In this document: one piece after another, positions 23,371-33,783 of the stretch
How the letters are laid out: each line of letters starts with the position of its first letter
Position numbering within the stretch: position 1 is the stretch's first letter
Assembly: GCA_022376515.1 (NCBI GenBank)
Contig: WTXI01000052.1
Location: forward strand, 62,001 to 126,000
Origin: Lactifluus volemus
Taxonomy: Eukaryota > Basidiomycota > Agaricomycetes > Russulales > Russulaceae
DNA: 64,000 nucleotides
Direction of reading: 5' to 3'
Made by a program: the position numbers and the translations under genes
Notes under the pieces: model-generated
Told to the model about the DNA's origin: nothing
Databases searched by the model: none
What the model saw: the letters and a program-made list of their open reading frames with translations, nothing else

Positions 23371-24190
23371 CTATTCCTCCTTTCCTTTTAATATATCTCC
23401 CGATTTTTGCCCCACTCGTACCTTCTGTCCCGCATGCACTGCAAACCCGAACGTCGGCGGCGCCTCGAATGCGAGCACGATCGTGCTCCCGAGGCAAAAC
23501 CCGCCCAACTCATGCCCCGGTTGCAGTGGTTGGCCATTCAAGATCGGCAACGCGGTTGAGTAGACCGCCTCGTTGTATGTCCTCAGTGGCGGAGGACGTC
23601 CATTGACGTTCGTGCGCAACCTATGCGATCAAAATCTGTAAGGGAACATCGATAGATGACAAGAACGTTCTCCACACCTGATTTATTAAATAAGTTGATT
23701 TGTGCTCCCCACGCTCGTCGCACCAACCGGGACCATGCCGAAAAATCTGAGCCATCATCACCCGAGTAGCGCGACACGCTCGTTCAATACAAACAAATTC
23801 TCGATGCGTCCGGCAACCGTGGGCCATCAAAAGTCACACCAGGTCGTTATCGCATCTGAAGTGGGGGGACAGCACTGAAACCCTCAGGATCACCACATCT
23901 GGCAAAATTCATGAGCAACAGAAAAAAAACAGCCCAAGTAAATATGCACCGACGCTGTTTTAGTTCCCACCCTCGTCTCAGCTTCCTCCACCCATGGCAA
24001 GACCGAAAATAGCCCACCTGCCAGAAAAAAAGCCTCGATTAGTTCGTGGAGAAGAAGGGAAGGGCGCGATAGATATGATACCTTGGAAATGCCGCTGCTT
24101 TTCGAGCACCCACACTGTTGGACTGTGAAACTGATGGTAATTTCCAGGAGCAAGATATATCACAGCAAAGAAGTGTGTTTGCAGGCTTCA
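23371..24190 (-). pseudogene. Phosphatidylserine decarboxylase (PSD) remnant
   Basis: C-terminal part of a PSD proenzyme (phosphatidylserine to phosphatidylethanolamine). In minus-strand order: [19 protein letters not shown] then a good intron; [47 protein letters not shown]; and a last exon LRTNVNGRPPP..LGGFCLGSTIVLAFEAP ending at 23371. The LGST self-cleavage site that makes the pyruvoyl group is preserved. However, two TGA codons follow VALLG (near 23774), and a one-base shift is needed between GATSVGS and INLFNKS. No upstream half is seen. The two stops sit where an RW-type pair is expected, so C-to-T / G-to-A changes could explain them. I call it a pseudogene fragment. Confidence 0.8.
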
Positions 24191-24421
24191 AGGTGACCCG
24201 GGCGGTGCCGTGCCTCCGTAGGCTGGTGCGACCGGGGAACGGGTCGCGTAGGCTGAGCTCACTTGTAATACCTGTAAAAATGAATTTGAACCCAGCAACT
24301 CAGAGGAAAACGAGACAACCGTGACGATGAGGAAGCAATTGGGGAAGAGCTTAGATTACGAAAGTAGCTGGAATTTAACTGTTCGACATGACTGTGAGGG
24401 TACTAACAGCTTTCACATGAT

Positions 24422-27400
24422 TCACCGAAGTGTTAGGCGCCGCTTAGGAATCTTCCTGTACAACTCGCTGTCCCTCTTCCATGTTAGCCATGTCTCCCTA
24501 CCAGCCCGGTTTGCTAGTAGTCCCGCAAGTCCGTCGTGAGACCACGCCATAGCGACCTGCCAAGGCATCTCGTCGAACTCGGCTCGGAGATGCAGATCCG
24601 CATCATGCTCAAGTAGCACCTCGGAAATCCGAATATGTCCGTTTTTTGCCGCAACGTGCAACGGGGTGAAGAGGGACTCATCCTGCGCGTTCACATCAGC
24701 ACCGCAGTCAAGCAATACCCGCACAACCTCTACGGATCCCCGTTGCGACGCCATGTGCAAAGGGGTCTCGTTCCACCGAGTTCGAAGATCCACGCTTGCA
24801 CCACGCTCAATGAGCATCCGTGCAATCGCAGGTTGTCCATAAGACGATGCAACGTGTAATGGAGCCTCGCCATTTCTGTCCTGTTCGTCGGCATTCGCAC
24901 CATGATCGAATAATAATTGCGCAATGTCGCAATGCCCCAATCTCGATGCCATCTTGAGAGGGCTATAATAACCCGGGTTTATGTCAGCGCCACGCTCCAA
25001 TAGCAGTCTGGCGGCCACCACGTCTCCTTTCTCTGACGCGATTAACAATGGAGTCGTCTTTGGATCATCATCGGTGACCGAGTTTGGATCTGCGCCGTGG
25101 TCAAGTAGCACTCTCATGAGCCCGGCATCCCCAGATCTCGATGGCAGGTGTAAGGGAGTTTCTCCTTCGTTGTCCCGAGTATCCACATCAGCACCGTTCT
25201 CCAGCAGGAAAAGGACAACTTCCAGATGGCCGTTGAGCAACGCAGCGTGCAGTGGAGTCGCGCGGTCTCCGCCGCTGGGGTTGACATCTTCTGGGCTTGT
25301 ACCAATTAGTCGTTCTATTGTATCGCGGAAACCGCAAAGCGCGGCATAATACAGTGGGGATGCATCGGGTTGTTCCGGGGAACCTGTGAGCGGAAACGAC
25401 ATCCTGGGATCATCGATATCGTATAACCAGACCCAGTTTGCGAAATGCGATTTGTCTTTGTCGAAGAGGCAGTTCATCTCATCTTGGATGAGCGATGATA
25501 CACCCTCAAACTGTGCATGACTGATCCAATACTGCGCTGCATATTTAGCCAGGGGGAAATCCTTGATGCGACTTTTGTCCAATTTGTCATCCAGTTGAAG
25601 TAGTATGCAAAGGCAAACCCGTGCGAGAAATGTATGCGCGTCCAGTAGTGGGATGTGATAGCGCGAAATAAGATTTGAGTTTGCCAGCCGACTTGAGGTC
25701 AGGTACTCCTTTACGGAAAAATGCGAGAATTGAACAACTTGGAAATCGCCGGAGTCAACAATAGCGACTAAAGCAGAGCATGCCAACAGCACGGCTTCCT
25801 CCGCGTTTGGGGGGCGCCAACGTGCATCGAATGTTGGAGACTTCTTCGATCCAGCGTCAATCCGAATTGCGAAAACCTCAGCGACCTCCTCCACACGAAG
25901 TGGGCGGACCGATACTGTGAGCCACTGGAAGATTCGATGAGCATATTTCCGGTTGTCTTGACCGATGTTCCGCAATATACGTTCATATGTCCCATCTAGG
26001 GTCTCAGGCAGTTCTTTCAAGGCCTCTTCGATGTCCTGCAGCGGGCAATCGCACAACCTATTCAGCTGCAAAGACGCCCATTGAAACCTGTCATTATGTG
26101 AGTACACATCAAGAAACTTCATGACAGTCATCGCGTACATCCCACCACCATTTTTCGAGAGCGTATCGGTGACCAATTTCTTAACTTCGTCGGGCCACTC
26201 CCGCATCCTTCGGTGTTCTCGGATGACAGACTCGACATCGGTGGCAATATCTTGAGCTTGCCCAATTTGGTCATGGAGCGACATCTGGTGAGTTGACAAG
26301 GGCCCAAGAATGGGTTTGATGTCTGCCTCACTGCGGCTCGTAACAGATAAGCGAAGATGTGGGTGGTGCAATTTGATGAGCTCTTCTATAACTTCGAGGA
26401 CTTTTCCACGTGGTGATGTCGACCCAGAAGGGTTGGGGCATTCATCGACCCCATCTAGGATAATATAGAGAGGGGCCTGCCCTGGAAGTTCAAGCATCTT
26501 CTTCAGGCATTGAAGAAGCGCGTTTTGGCTCGGCTCTCGGAAGCCATGCTCGTGTTCTGAATAAAGGGCAGCGAGAACACCACAGAACGAGTCGGACTGA
26601 ACTGAGAGTTGCGTGAGGAGGGAAGACAATAAGTTGCGTGCGTCCTGCTTAGTTTTATCGCTAAAATCAAAATAGAAAATTGCAACCGTGGCTAATCCAA
26701 GTTGACGCATGTTCTGAACATTTTCGATGATCGTCGAGCTGATTGAAAGAATGAGCACACATAAATGAGTGAAGTTATATCAATGTACCATAATATGCTT
26801 TTGCCCGAGCCCGCTTCAGTATGAGAAGTCATCAGCAGTAGCAGAGTATATCACGGTAGGGAGGGGGTATTTACGGCTTCCGTGAATCCAGAAAAGTGAG
26901 CCCACAGTCTTCCAATCTTGGAACGTGTAGCCTTCTGTAAACCACGTAGCGGTTCCAGCACGATAGGCTTTGCGCGCGTTATTATGGTTTGTCCATGGAT
27001 CTTGAGCAGCCAACCAAACTCGATATTTCTGTATTTTGTCCCCTGTAGAGCGATTTTAGCACGTAGGTCCAGCAACGACAAAATCCGAGTACGAACGATT
27101 CATTTCCTCCGCCAGTTGTTGTACGGAGGCTTCGGCCAAAGTTAAAACGCCATAGTCGTAGACGCGGATGGGTTATACGTACATAAAACTTCTAGAACGG
27201 CCTTCATCGATGCCTCCGAATCTGATCGAAAAACAGGTCAACACCACGCATGTCAGTAATTGCCATGCGAACAGATTATGCACACCTTCCATGACGACTG
27301 TCATATTGTGAACGAGGCCATAGATGATTTCCAAGGTGTGTGCGCCTGTTGCTTGCGACTCCTGCTCTGTGAGTCTGCCGAGCCTTCCCAGCACTGCCTG

Positions 27401-28143
27401 TACGTCGTTGTCCCCGAGTAGTTTCTTTGCAAAGTTCTCTGCAAGAGGCTAAGCCAGAACGAAACTCCAGAGAAGATAAAACTTACTGAATTTTCCGGTT
27501 TTCATCTGCTTTGTCGAGAGAGCGAGGACTGCAAGCACCTCAACCATGATCTTAATCAGTACCTCAGTAATCGCAGGAGTGCACGGGATCTCGGCGTAGA
27601 TCTCAAGGCGTCTGAGAAAGTGTTCGATACATTCGAAAAGATCGACAAGGGTATCATAACTTTTCTTGACGTCCTTGGCAGTCTAGTAGACCCAGATGAG
27701 ATAAGGAGGTGATAGGTAAATGACAAGGTTAAGTTCGCACATTGAGAAGAATGCTGATACCAGAAAATATCATCTTTGCGGGTGGAAATACCTAGACAAT
27801 AAACGTCAACATACAGCCACTGAGATCGAAAAACCTTCATCCGACACACCTGGCTAACACCAGCGCTAAGTGTTTTATTGGCAAATAGGACATGCAAGCC
27901 ACTGACAATGGGCTCAAGGTATTTCATCAATTCAGAATCACCCTTCCTGAACTCGTCGAATTTCTCGGCTTGACGCTTAACCACATTCAAGACATCATTG
28001 GGGGATTCGCAACTTTGGATCTCGACGGCGACTTGATCGCTCACGAGATCTCTTCCTGTATCTTTAAGATATTTAGCTGATGCGGCATCAAGAATGTGCT
28101 GATAGTGGGGAGGAGAGCCGTCTGCGTCGTTATTTGAAGACAT
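24422..28143 (-). CDS. NLR gene C: intact Goodbye-NACHT-ankyrin receptor
   Basis: Intact paralogue of genes A and B, 1074 aa. Ten exons: 28143-27850, 27791-27741, 27682-27487, 27438-27286, 27221-27183, 27129-27097, 27042-26875, 26813-26789, 26738-26139, 26087-24422. All join in frame with the same phases as A and B. Goodbye domain at about residues 1-245 (PPAKMIFSGISILL, ITEVLIKIMVEVLAVLALSTK, KKLLGDNDVQAVL). P-loop PGSGKSILW at about 312-320, Walker B YIILDGVDECP at about 411-421, winged-helix/STAND region to about 765. Nine ankyrin repeats at about 768-1055. The tail is short and basic. The intron before exon 10 lacks a stop, so intron retention would leave the frame open. A and B resemble each other far more than C, so C is the older branch and the only Goodbye-NLR here without a visible lesion. 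Ligand unknown. Confidence 0.9.
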
Positions 28144-28199
28144 GGTTACAGCGGAAGGAAATAGTGAATGTGTAGGACCAAGAGGGCGTAACCCTCGTC

Positions 28200-28400
28200 A
28201 GCGTGCTTGATATCGATAAGGAAGCGCCCACGAGTTAGAGCCTTCCCCACACTCACCTTGTGTCGTGACCCCAACCCTCATCCAACCCCGCCCACTCCAG
28301 GCCCATGTAGTCTACGTAGCCGAGCGCGTCTTTGTTTTTGTAATCATGCTGCGCTATATAAGCTGGATTCAAAAAATAAAATAAAATAAAAAAAGGAAGC
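28200..28400. repeat. Possible retroposed sequence with A-rich AAAAT tail
   Basis: A stretch following the NLR C start region ends in a short tandem AAAAT run (about 28370-28396) after ATATAAGCTGG. Such tails are typical of LINE/SINE-type insertions. No coding domain, tRNA-like box or target duplication was recognised, so this is only suggestive. Confidence 0.25.
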
Positions 28401-29165
28401 GCCTATGAAACCGTGACCAGACTGTCAGGTATGTCAGGTCCCAATTGGGACGACAGACGAGAAGCACATTGTATTAATGATTACAACAAAGGTCAAGCAC
28501 CCGCCCCGGGGCTAAAGACAGGTGATGCCGTGACGCACCGACACTCTGCCAGGAGGACTTGCAAAGTCGACATTTGCTTCCCCAATGCAGGAGGTACGTT
28601 ATGAAGAAAGTAAAGATCGGCAGTCAACCAGGTTGACGAGGACGAGTTATTTAAAGAGACAGGGTCCGACCGCCTTTTGCTTACGTATACGGTCGTTCTG
28701 CAACTTACTACTCAGGCTGTATATGGCGGCTGGTGAGAATAAGTCCTTTCAGTATTGCCGTGTCAGAAAATGAGGACATGATGTTGAGACGAGGGAGCTA
28801 CTCCGACTGGGAGAGCATTTGAGCACGGCGGCACGCCCGCACCGTCTAAGGCACATATTTTCAAGCACACAACCTGAGTATATGTGCTGCGGGCAAAAAA
28901 CACTGATAACCGCGTTAAATCCGCGCGCACGCAGGCCTTGCGATTGTTCTTTACTAGAGTGATATTGACGGAATACATGAGAAAGTCTAACCTTATCTCA
29001 TCTCCAATTAGACTGAGGCTGACTTGGTCCCAACGGTCAGGCCCGACTAACCCACCCCCATACAAGCCACCGCTCATCCTCGTACGGAACGAACGTACGT
29101 CCATCACCCGGAGGTCACGAGGAAACGTAGAACGACCTACCCTTGGGATGGAGACACTCTTTCGC
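28401..29165. other. Intergenic, no gene recognised
   Basis: This stretch separates the NLR cluster from the conserved block. Only short unrelated open frames are present. A CTTTATAACC element near 29169 may be the core promoter of the next gene. Confidence 0.4.
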
Positions 29166-29357
29166 TTCCTTTATAACCACTTGCGTTCCATCTGGCTCCG
29201 CACTCGTGACCTCTTCCTCTCAATTCAATCTCACAAATTACGCACCAGCACTAGTATTAGAACTAGCAGCAAGAACACCAACACTTCGTGCACACAGCAG
29301 CCCCATATACCAACGTCGACCTCAGCATCAGCATCGATCACGACTCGCACTTTGTCG

Positions 29358-29417
29358 ATGGCCAAGACGAAAGTGGCGGGGTTTGTACGCGTACACGCGA
29401 ACTCAAGGCGAAGATGA
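29358..29417 (+). promoter_or_regulatory. Upstream ORF overlapping the main start (ATGA)
   Basis: A 19-codon frame starts at an ATG at 29358 and stops at TGA 29415-29417. That stop shares two bases with the ATG (29414) of the downstream open frame in the arrangement ATGA. This layout would allow termination-reinitiation control of translation. It applies only if the transcript starts before 29358 and the main start is 29414. Confidence 0.4.
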
Positions 29418-30742
29418 AGGAGCGCCGCATGGCAAAGAAGAAGAAGCATGCGATGTATATGCGAATGTCCGCGGGAGCGGAGGCGGAGGCGGCGACGGTT
29501 GGAGACAGGAAGGACGATGTCAAGGCGACGGGCATGAAAGAATGCTACGAGAGGAAAGACGACAATGAAGAAGTTCGTGAGGAATACGAAGGAACGGAGG
29601 CGCAGGCGCGGTTGCACGTTGAAGATCGAGAAGCACGCGAGTCCCTCCCGAGGCCATCGACGACCGGACCTCGCCGCCCCCACTCGCTATTCTCGCCAGT
29701 GCCGTCCCCACTCACTGGCGTGTCTACCCCAGGCCGACCTTCTGCGCTACAGTCAGAGCTCAGGCTTGCGCTCGAGCTAGGTTCCGGTCTCCCGATTCCG
29801 AGCCCAACAATATCTTGCGTGTCATCTGGCTCGGACACCAGCGCGCCGACTACGCCAATGACACCCACGGGCTTCTCTGTCATTGGCTCTGTAACATGCG
29901 ACGAAGCCGTGCCTTTCCAGTCGCCCATCAGTGTGCGTCCGCGTCCACACCCGCGCCCGCGAACTCAATTCCGCACGTTCTCCGCATCCATCACAGCGCG
30001 CTCGCCACTCTCGCTCTCGTTCCCCCTTTCACTTTCGCTACCACTAGTCTCGCGTCGTACCTCGACCCCCAATGCGGCGATGCAGCGATGCGTGGACAAG
30101 GATGACGAGGACGGCAGGGACAACGATGGCCACGTGAGAAGAGAAACGACAACAGGGGAAGACCCGTTTGGCATGCACGGAGGTGCATATTATGCCCCCG
30201 GTGCTCGCGCAGCGCTCGGAATTGGCGATGCGTACGATCTATCGGCGTGGGCATGGGCATCCAGCACTTCACCACACCGCCGCTCGAAGAAGAAGCGTCA
30301 CATCAGGCCGGATAAACAGTCCGGCGACGATCAACGTGTTGCTGCAGCAACGTCCAATGGTGGGGTCGTAGGAGGCGAGGGTTCTGGGCCCGTTTATCGC
30401 GTGCCAGTCCATGCTGCCTCCGCCCCGCAGCTGTCGTACGCAGCACGCGCGGACAAGGAACTGGAATACCTGCGCGCGATAGCAAATGCGACGGCGAAAC
30501 CGCGGGTCGTGCAATACCCTCTGCCTGCGCCTGCAACCGTGATTGTGCATGATAGAACACCTGGATATAGAAGAGGGATGCGTCCGCTGTTGCTCCCGCA
30601 GAAACTCGGGCTGTTGGGTAGCAGCAGGCATCGACACGAGATGGGGAGCGTTGATTCATTTGTTTCAGGTGATAGAACGACTGGTTGGGAATTGGACTTG
30701 GAACGCGGCGTGTGCGGGGACGAAGGAGATGCAGAGGCGTAG
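29414..30742 (+). CDS. Hypothetical Ser/Pro/Arg-rich protein
   Basis: An uninterrupted 442-codon frame. The frame is open further upstream (to 29288) but has no earlier ATG. The product starts with a strongly basic Lys/Arg-rich segment (MKERRMAKKKKHAM). A long low-complexity Ser/Pro/Thr/Arg region follows (about 60-250), with SPLSLSFPLSLSLPLVS and PMTPTGFSVIGS motifs, then a KKKRH basic patch. A better-ordered C-terminal part runs from about 330 to 420 (DKELEYLRAIANATAKPRVVQYPLP..HDRTPGYRRGMRPLLLPQ). No family recognised; a nuclear disordered protein would fit the composition. The TATA-like CTTTATAACC at about 29169 and lack of stops over 1.3 kb support a real gene. Confidence 0.6.
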   Translation: MKERRMAKKKKHAMYMRMSAGAEAEAATVGDRKDDVKATGMKECYERKDDNEEVREEYEGTEAQARLHVEDREARESLPRPSTTGPRRPHSLFSPVPSPLTGVSTPGRPSALQSELRLALELGSGLPIPSPTISCVSSGSDTSAPTTPMTPTGFSVIGSVTCDEAVPFQSPISVRPRPHPRPRTQFRTFSASITARSPLSLSFPLSLSLPLVSRRTSTPNAAMQRCVDKDDEDGRDNDGHVRRETTTGEDPFGMHGGAYYAPGARAALGIGDAYDLSAWAWASSTSPHRRSKKKRHIRPDKQSGDDQRVAAATSNGGVVGGEGSGPVYRVPVHAASAPQLSYAARADKELEYLRAIANATAKPRVVQYPLPAPATVIVHDRTPGYRRGMRPLLLPQKLGLLGSSRHRHEMGSVDSFVSGDRTTGWELDLERGVCGDEGDAEA

Positions 30743-30939
30743 AGCTCAGATGAAAGGTGGACTGGGTTGGCGTGCTGTAACCGTTGTTTGATTTGCTATT
30801 TTGTGGAATACTGTGGATCGATACCAAGCTGCTTTAATGATATCCTATTTGCTTTCGAGGGTGTACCTTAATAAACGACCTAAAGTAGCTTTGAAATATC
30901 AAGGGTTGGATTAATACGTTTGCGAGGTGAGAATACAGT

Positions 30940-32244
30940 CTATGATCGAGTGATGAAATCTATAACGAGTTTCTTGAACTCATTGGGCCTATCAAAGGGT
31001 TAAAAGATTCTAAAGCGGACACCCATGGACGTACTTTTCTGCGTGCACTGAAAACGCCAAACAAGTTCAGTGAGTATTTATCTCCGAGAGAGGACCGTCG
31101 GGACGCACCCCAATGACCTGCATCTAACATCTCGAGAGACATCCTTGGGAAATATACCTTTGCAACGGGTAGATTGTGCTTGTTGATATACTTGCTCTTC
31201 GTACCCTTCACGAAGAGGGTGCTCCCTCCCCAGGAGCGTTCTCCCGGCCTGTAGGGAAAGCCACCAACCTCCGGAATCGAAGCGCCGATGATGTCAAGCG
31301 GGACCTGAAACTTGAAAGGTTGGATAGTTGTATTCAGGTTAGTCAGGAGAAACGCGCGGGTTGTCGGATCCTAAAGAAAGGCACGGCGTCCAGGGAGAGG
31401 GCGTCGATAAAACAAGAGGTGACATACGGGTTCGTAAGGTGTGAGAATGTCCTGAGCTTCTCGTCGAGAGTTGATTCCGCTCTGCTCAATTTTGTTCATG
31501 GCCTCGATATAGCCTTGAAACTCCGTAGAGAGCTCTGCGCTTGACGGCGTGATATCTGCTACGATGAGGTGTTCGATCGCGTCGTCGGGGAGTTCTGGAG
31601 AAAGGGCGACGGCCATAGCAACTTTGCCACCCCTGACGAATGGTAGTTTGGTTTATCAATAATGCGTGTACTGTATCAGGGGACCTGAAAAATTCAATGC
31701 TCACATGGAGTGACCCAGAAGGGAAACGTTTGAGAGCGAGTGTGACCGCAAGAAGTGGAGGACATCAGCGGCCATTGCTTCATAGTTCATCGGTCTTGCA
31801 TGAGGAGACGATCCATGGTTGCGGAGATCCTAAGAAGGACAGAGGGAGAGCATTTATATGCATGACACAGAGAAAGCAACATAATACCCACTAAAGCATA
31901 GACAGGTCGCTGGAGGTCACGGAGGAAGGCTTTGGAGAGAGATGACCAATTTCGTTTCATCCCACTACCGTATTGTGAGCTTTGTTTTGGAAAACGCAGA
32001 AAGTCGAAAAACACACACAAAAGGCCATGTAGGATGACCAGGGGCCTTTCCACCTTTGAGCTATCCTTGGGACAGAGGACATCGTATCTGAGGTCAACAG
32101 GTGGAATACTTGTCTGGAAAGATCCTGGGGTAAAGGGCGTATAAACAAAAGCGAGTCCGGAAGAAAAATAATGCACAACTTGCGTTTGGACTGAAGAGAC
32201 GTGAATCTGAATGCGTTATTGAACGATCGCATTGAACTGAACAT
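30940..32244 (-). CDS. Mitochondrial alpha/beta hydrolase, ABHD11 / Imo32 type
   Basis: Serine hydrolase of the ABHD11 (yeast Imo32) group, expected in mitochondria. Readable exons on the minus strand include ~32110-32019, 31963-31892, 31829-31705, 31632-31428, 31370-31109 and two short last exons ending with TAG at 30940-30942. Protein motifs in order: PPVDLRYDVL, VILHGLFGMKRNW, QRPVYALDLRNHGSS, the nucleophile elbow LLGHSMGGKVAMA, VADITPS, QGYIEAM, the acid-bearing ALSPELPDD..TLFVKGTKSKYI region, and the catalytic histidine in LDAGHWVHAEKPNEF. The N-terminal exon from ATG 32244 (MFSSMRSFNNAFRFTSLQSKR) looks like a mitochondrial targeting peptide. Its junction to exon 2 needs an AAG acceptor and is the only uncertain splice. 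The gene is divergent with the gene at 32332. No disruption seen. Confidence 0.85.
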
Positions 32245-32331
32245 TTTATTTCCAAAGTCACTTTCCGGTTACGGAACGGTAAAGTGTGGGAACGACATAC
32301 CCTAAACAATTATCAACAAAAAATTGAATAA
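32245..32331. promoter_or_regulatory. 87-bp bidirectional intergenic region
   Basis: The start codons of the minus-strand ABHD11-like gene (32244) and the plus-strand gene at 32332 lie only 87 bp apart, so transcripts must start from a shared, very compact promoter. The sequence is A/T-rich with no clear TATA element in either direction. Confidence 0.5.
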
Positions 32332-33298
32332 ATGGAGCGTCGTGTTGGCTTTTCCAACCGACTCCGTTTTTTGGGAGATACCCTTGTGCAGGAGGTCCTA
32401 GATGGTCAACGTGCGAAGGACGGTATGCAAGCCTATGTCTTAGGTGAGTTGCATCCCTTCCCTGTCTTCCCCAGTCGACAAGATGAAATTTCTCTTCACA
32501 TGAGCCCCGTCGTTATACCTAAACGGCGTAGCAAAGACTGCTCAACTTATGTCATAGTTACACTGATCGGTTTTTGCAATATCATTTCCCCTTACTCCCT
32601 CGTCGTGAACTGTATGCTTACCTTTCTCCAACCAGGACCTCCAACCATCGAATGGCCACCCGTAATGAAGTTTTGTGCCCCACAAGTGAGTCGATATCAG
32701 CTCAACTGTTCCCTTGCTAGGACGATCCAAATTCATTCAAACTAGAGTATCTGAGAGCTCTTGCTCAATGTTCTCACCTATCCTATATCTGAGCTCTTCC
32801 TGCACTCCTCTGGCCCATTCAAGTTTATGTGCTGATATTCTTGGACGTTAGATCATTGGATATGATGTTTCTGAGACGGTCGTCATGAATTGGTGAGCCT
32901 TTCGTCCGCGTTAGCTCAATATGATGCTCCTTCATGGATTTACCGCCTGATCCCGACCGTATCACGGTTTCGAGTTTTGACGACAAAAACTGGCTGTTTT
33001 TTTTCTTTCTGATCTTCCAACTGTCAGTTCTGGTGTCTAATGCTGACTACTCCACAGGTCGAACCTTTACTTTGTGAGGCCCTCATGGCGTCTAGGTGAG
33101 TTTAACACAATCCTTGTTTCTGCGCGACTTGTATGATGCTCCTTAACACGACGGTCTTCGTTATAAACACTGCCGAAATTGCCTGCTATAGCTCACTTTT
33201 TCGGGCACCCCCTTCTGATCTCCTCTTGTTTCTTTCTGGGTCCTTTTGGCTGTCGCTAACCACCTTCTACCATAGGCCTCCGGAATTGTCTCATGTAA
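32332..33298 (+). CDS. Small multi-exon protein of unknown family
   Basis: Five exons with good donors and acceptors join in frame: 32332-32443, 32636-32685, 32852-32892, 33058-33095 and 33276-33298. The product of about 88 aa begins MERRVGFSNRLRFLGDTLVQ, contains IEWPPVMKFCAPQ and YDVSETVVMNW..LYFVRPSW, and stops at TAA 33296. The last stop overlaps a GTAAGC donor-like sequence, so a further exon (possibly ending near 33525) cannot be excluded. I do not recognise the family. Consistent phase over four introns argues that it is real. It is divergently paired with the mitochondrial hydrolase gene. Confidence 0.5.
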
Positions 33299-33641
33299 GC
33301 CCCTTCTCGTGCATGACCTACACTCCTCTACGGGATGAATCATCGAACATAATCAACTAGAAGCTGTTGCTGAGCTTCGGCCATGATTTTTATGCAATTT
33401 CGCGGAACTGAATCATTCATTCTGAACTCATCGTTCACGACTTGTACCCCGGCTGACGGTTTTGTTTTTCAGCGTGCCGTAATTGAATCAGAATCTTCCA
33501 TGTACCCGTATCGTGTAGTTACTTAGGAATTCAAATTGTCAACAATTGTCTTTTTGAATGAGCAACCAAAAACACAAGGCGATGTGGCTTACTAGCACAG
33601 TACACTAAGTATCGTATGAAAACAAACCTTGTGAAAATGTT

Positions 33642-33783
33642 TCCGACACGGGGAATCGAACCCCGAGCTGCCGCGATCCAATGTCATTGTGGCCGGGGGG
33701 CGCATATCCCGGGACTGCGCCACCGGTCGCAACGACATATACGGGATGAGAGGCGGCAATGTTAGCCATTACACCATATCGGA
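33642..33783 (-). tRNA. tRNA-Glu (CTC) with a 71-nt intron
   Basis: The acceptor stem TCCGATA (5', from 33783) pairs with TGTCGGA (3', to 33642). The D arm GTGT..ACAT, the anticodon stem GCCGC/GCGGC with loop CTCTCA and anticodon CTC, and the T arm CGGGG-TTCGATT-CCCCG are all present. The intron begins after the purine 3' of the anticodon (33746 down to 33676), the canonical eukaryotic position. The mature sequence resembles known fungal tRNA-Glu. An intron of about 71 nt is long for a nuclear tRNA. Confidence 0.92.
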
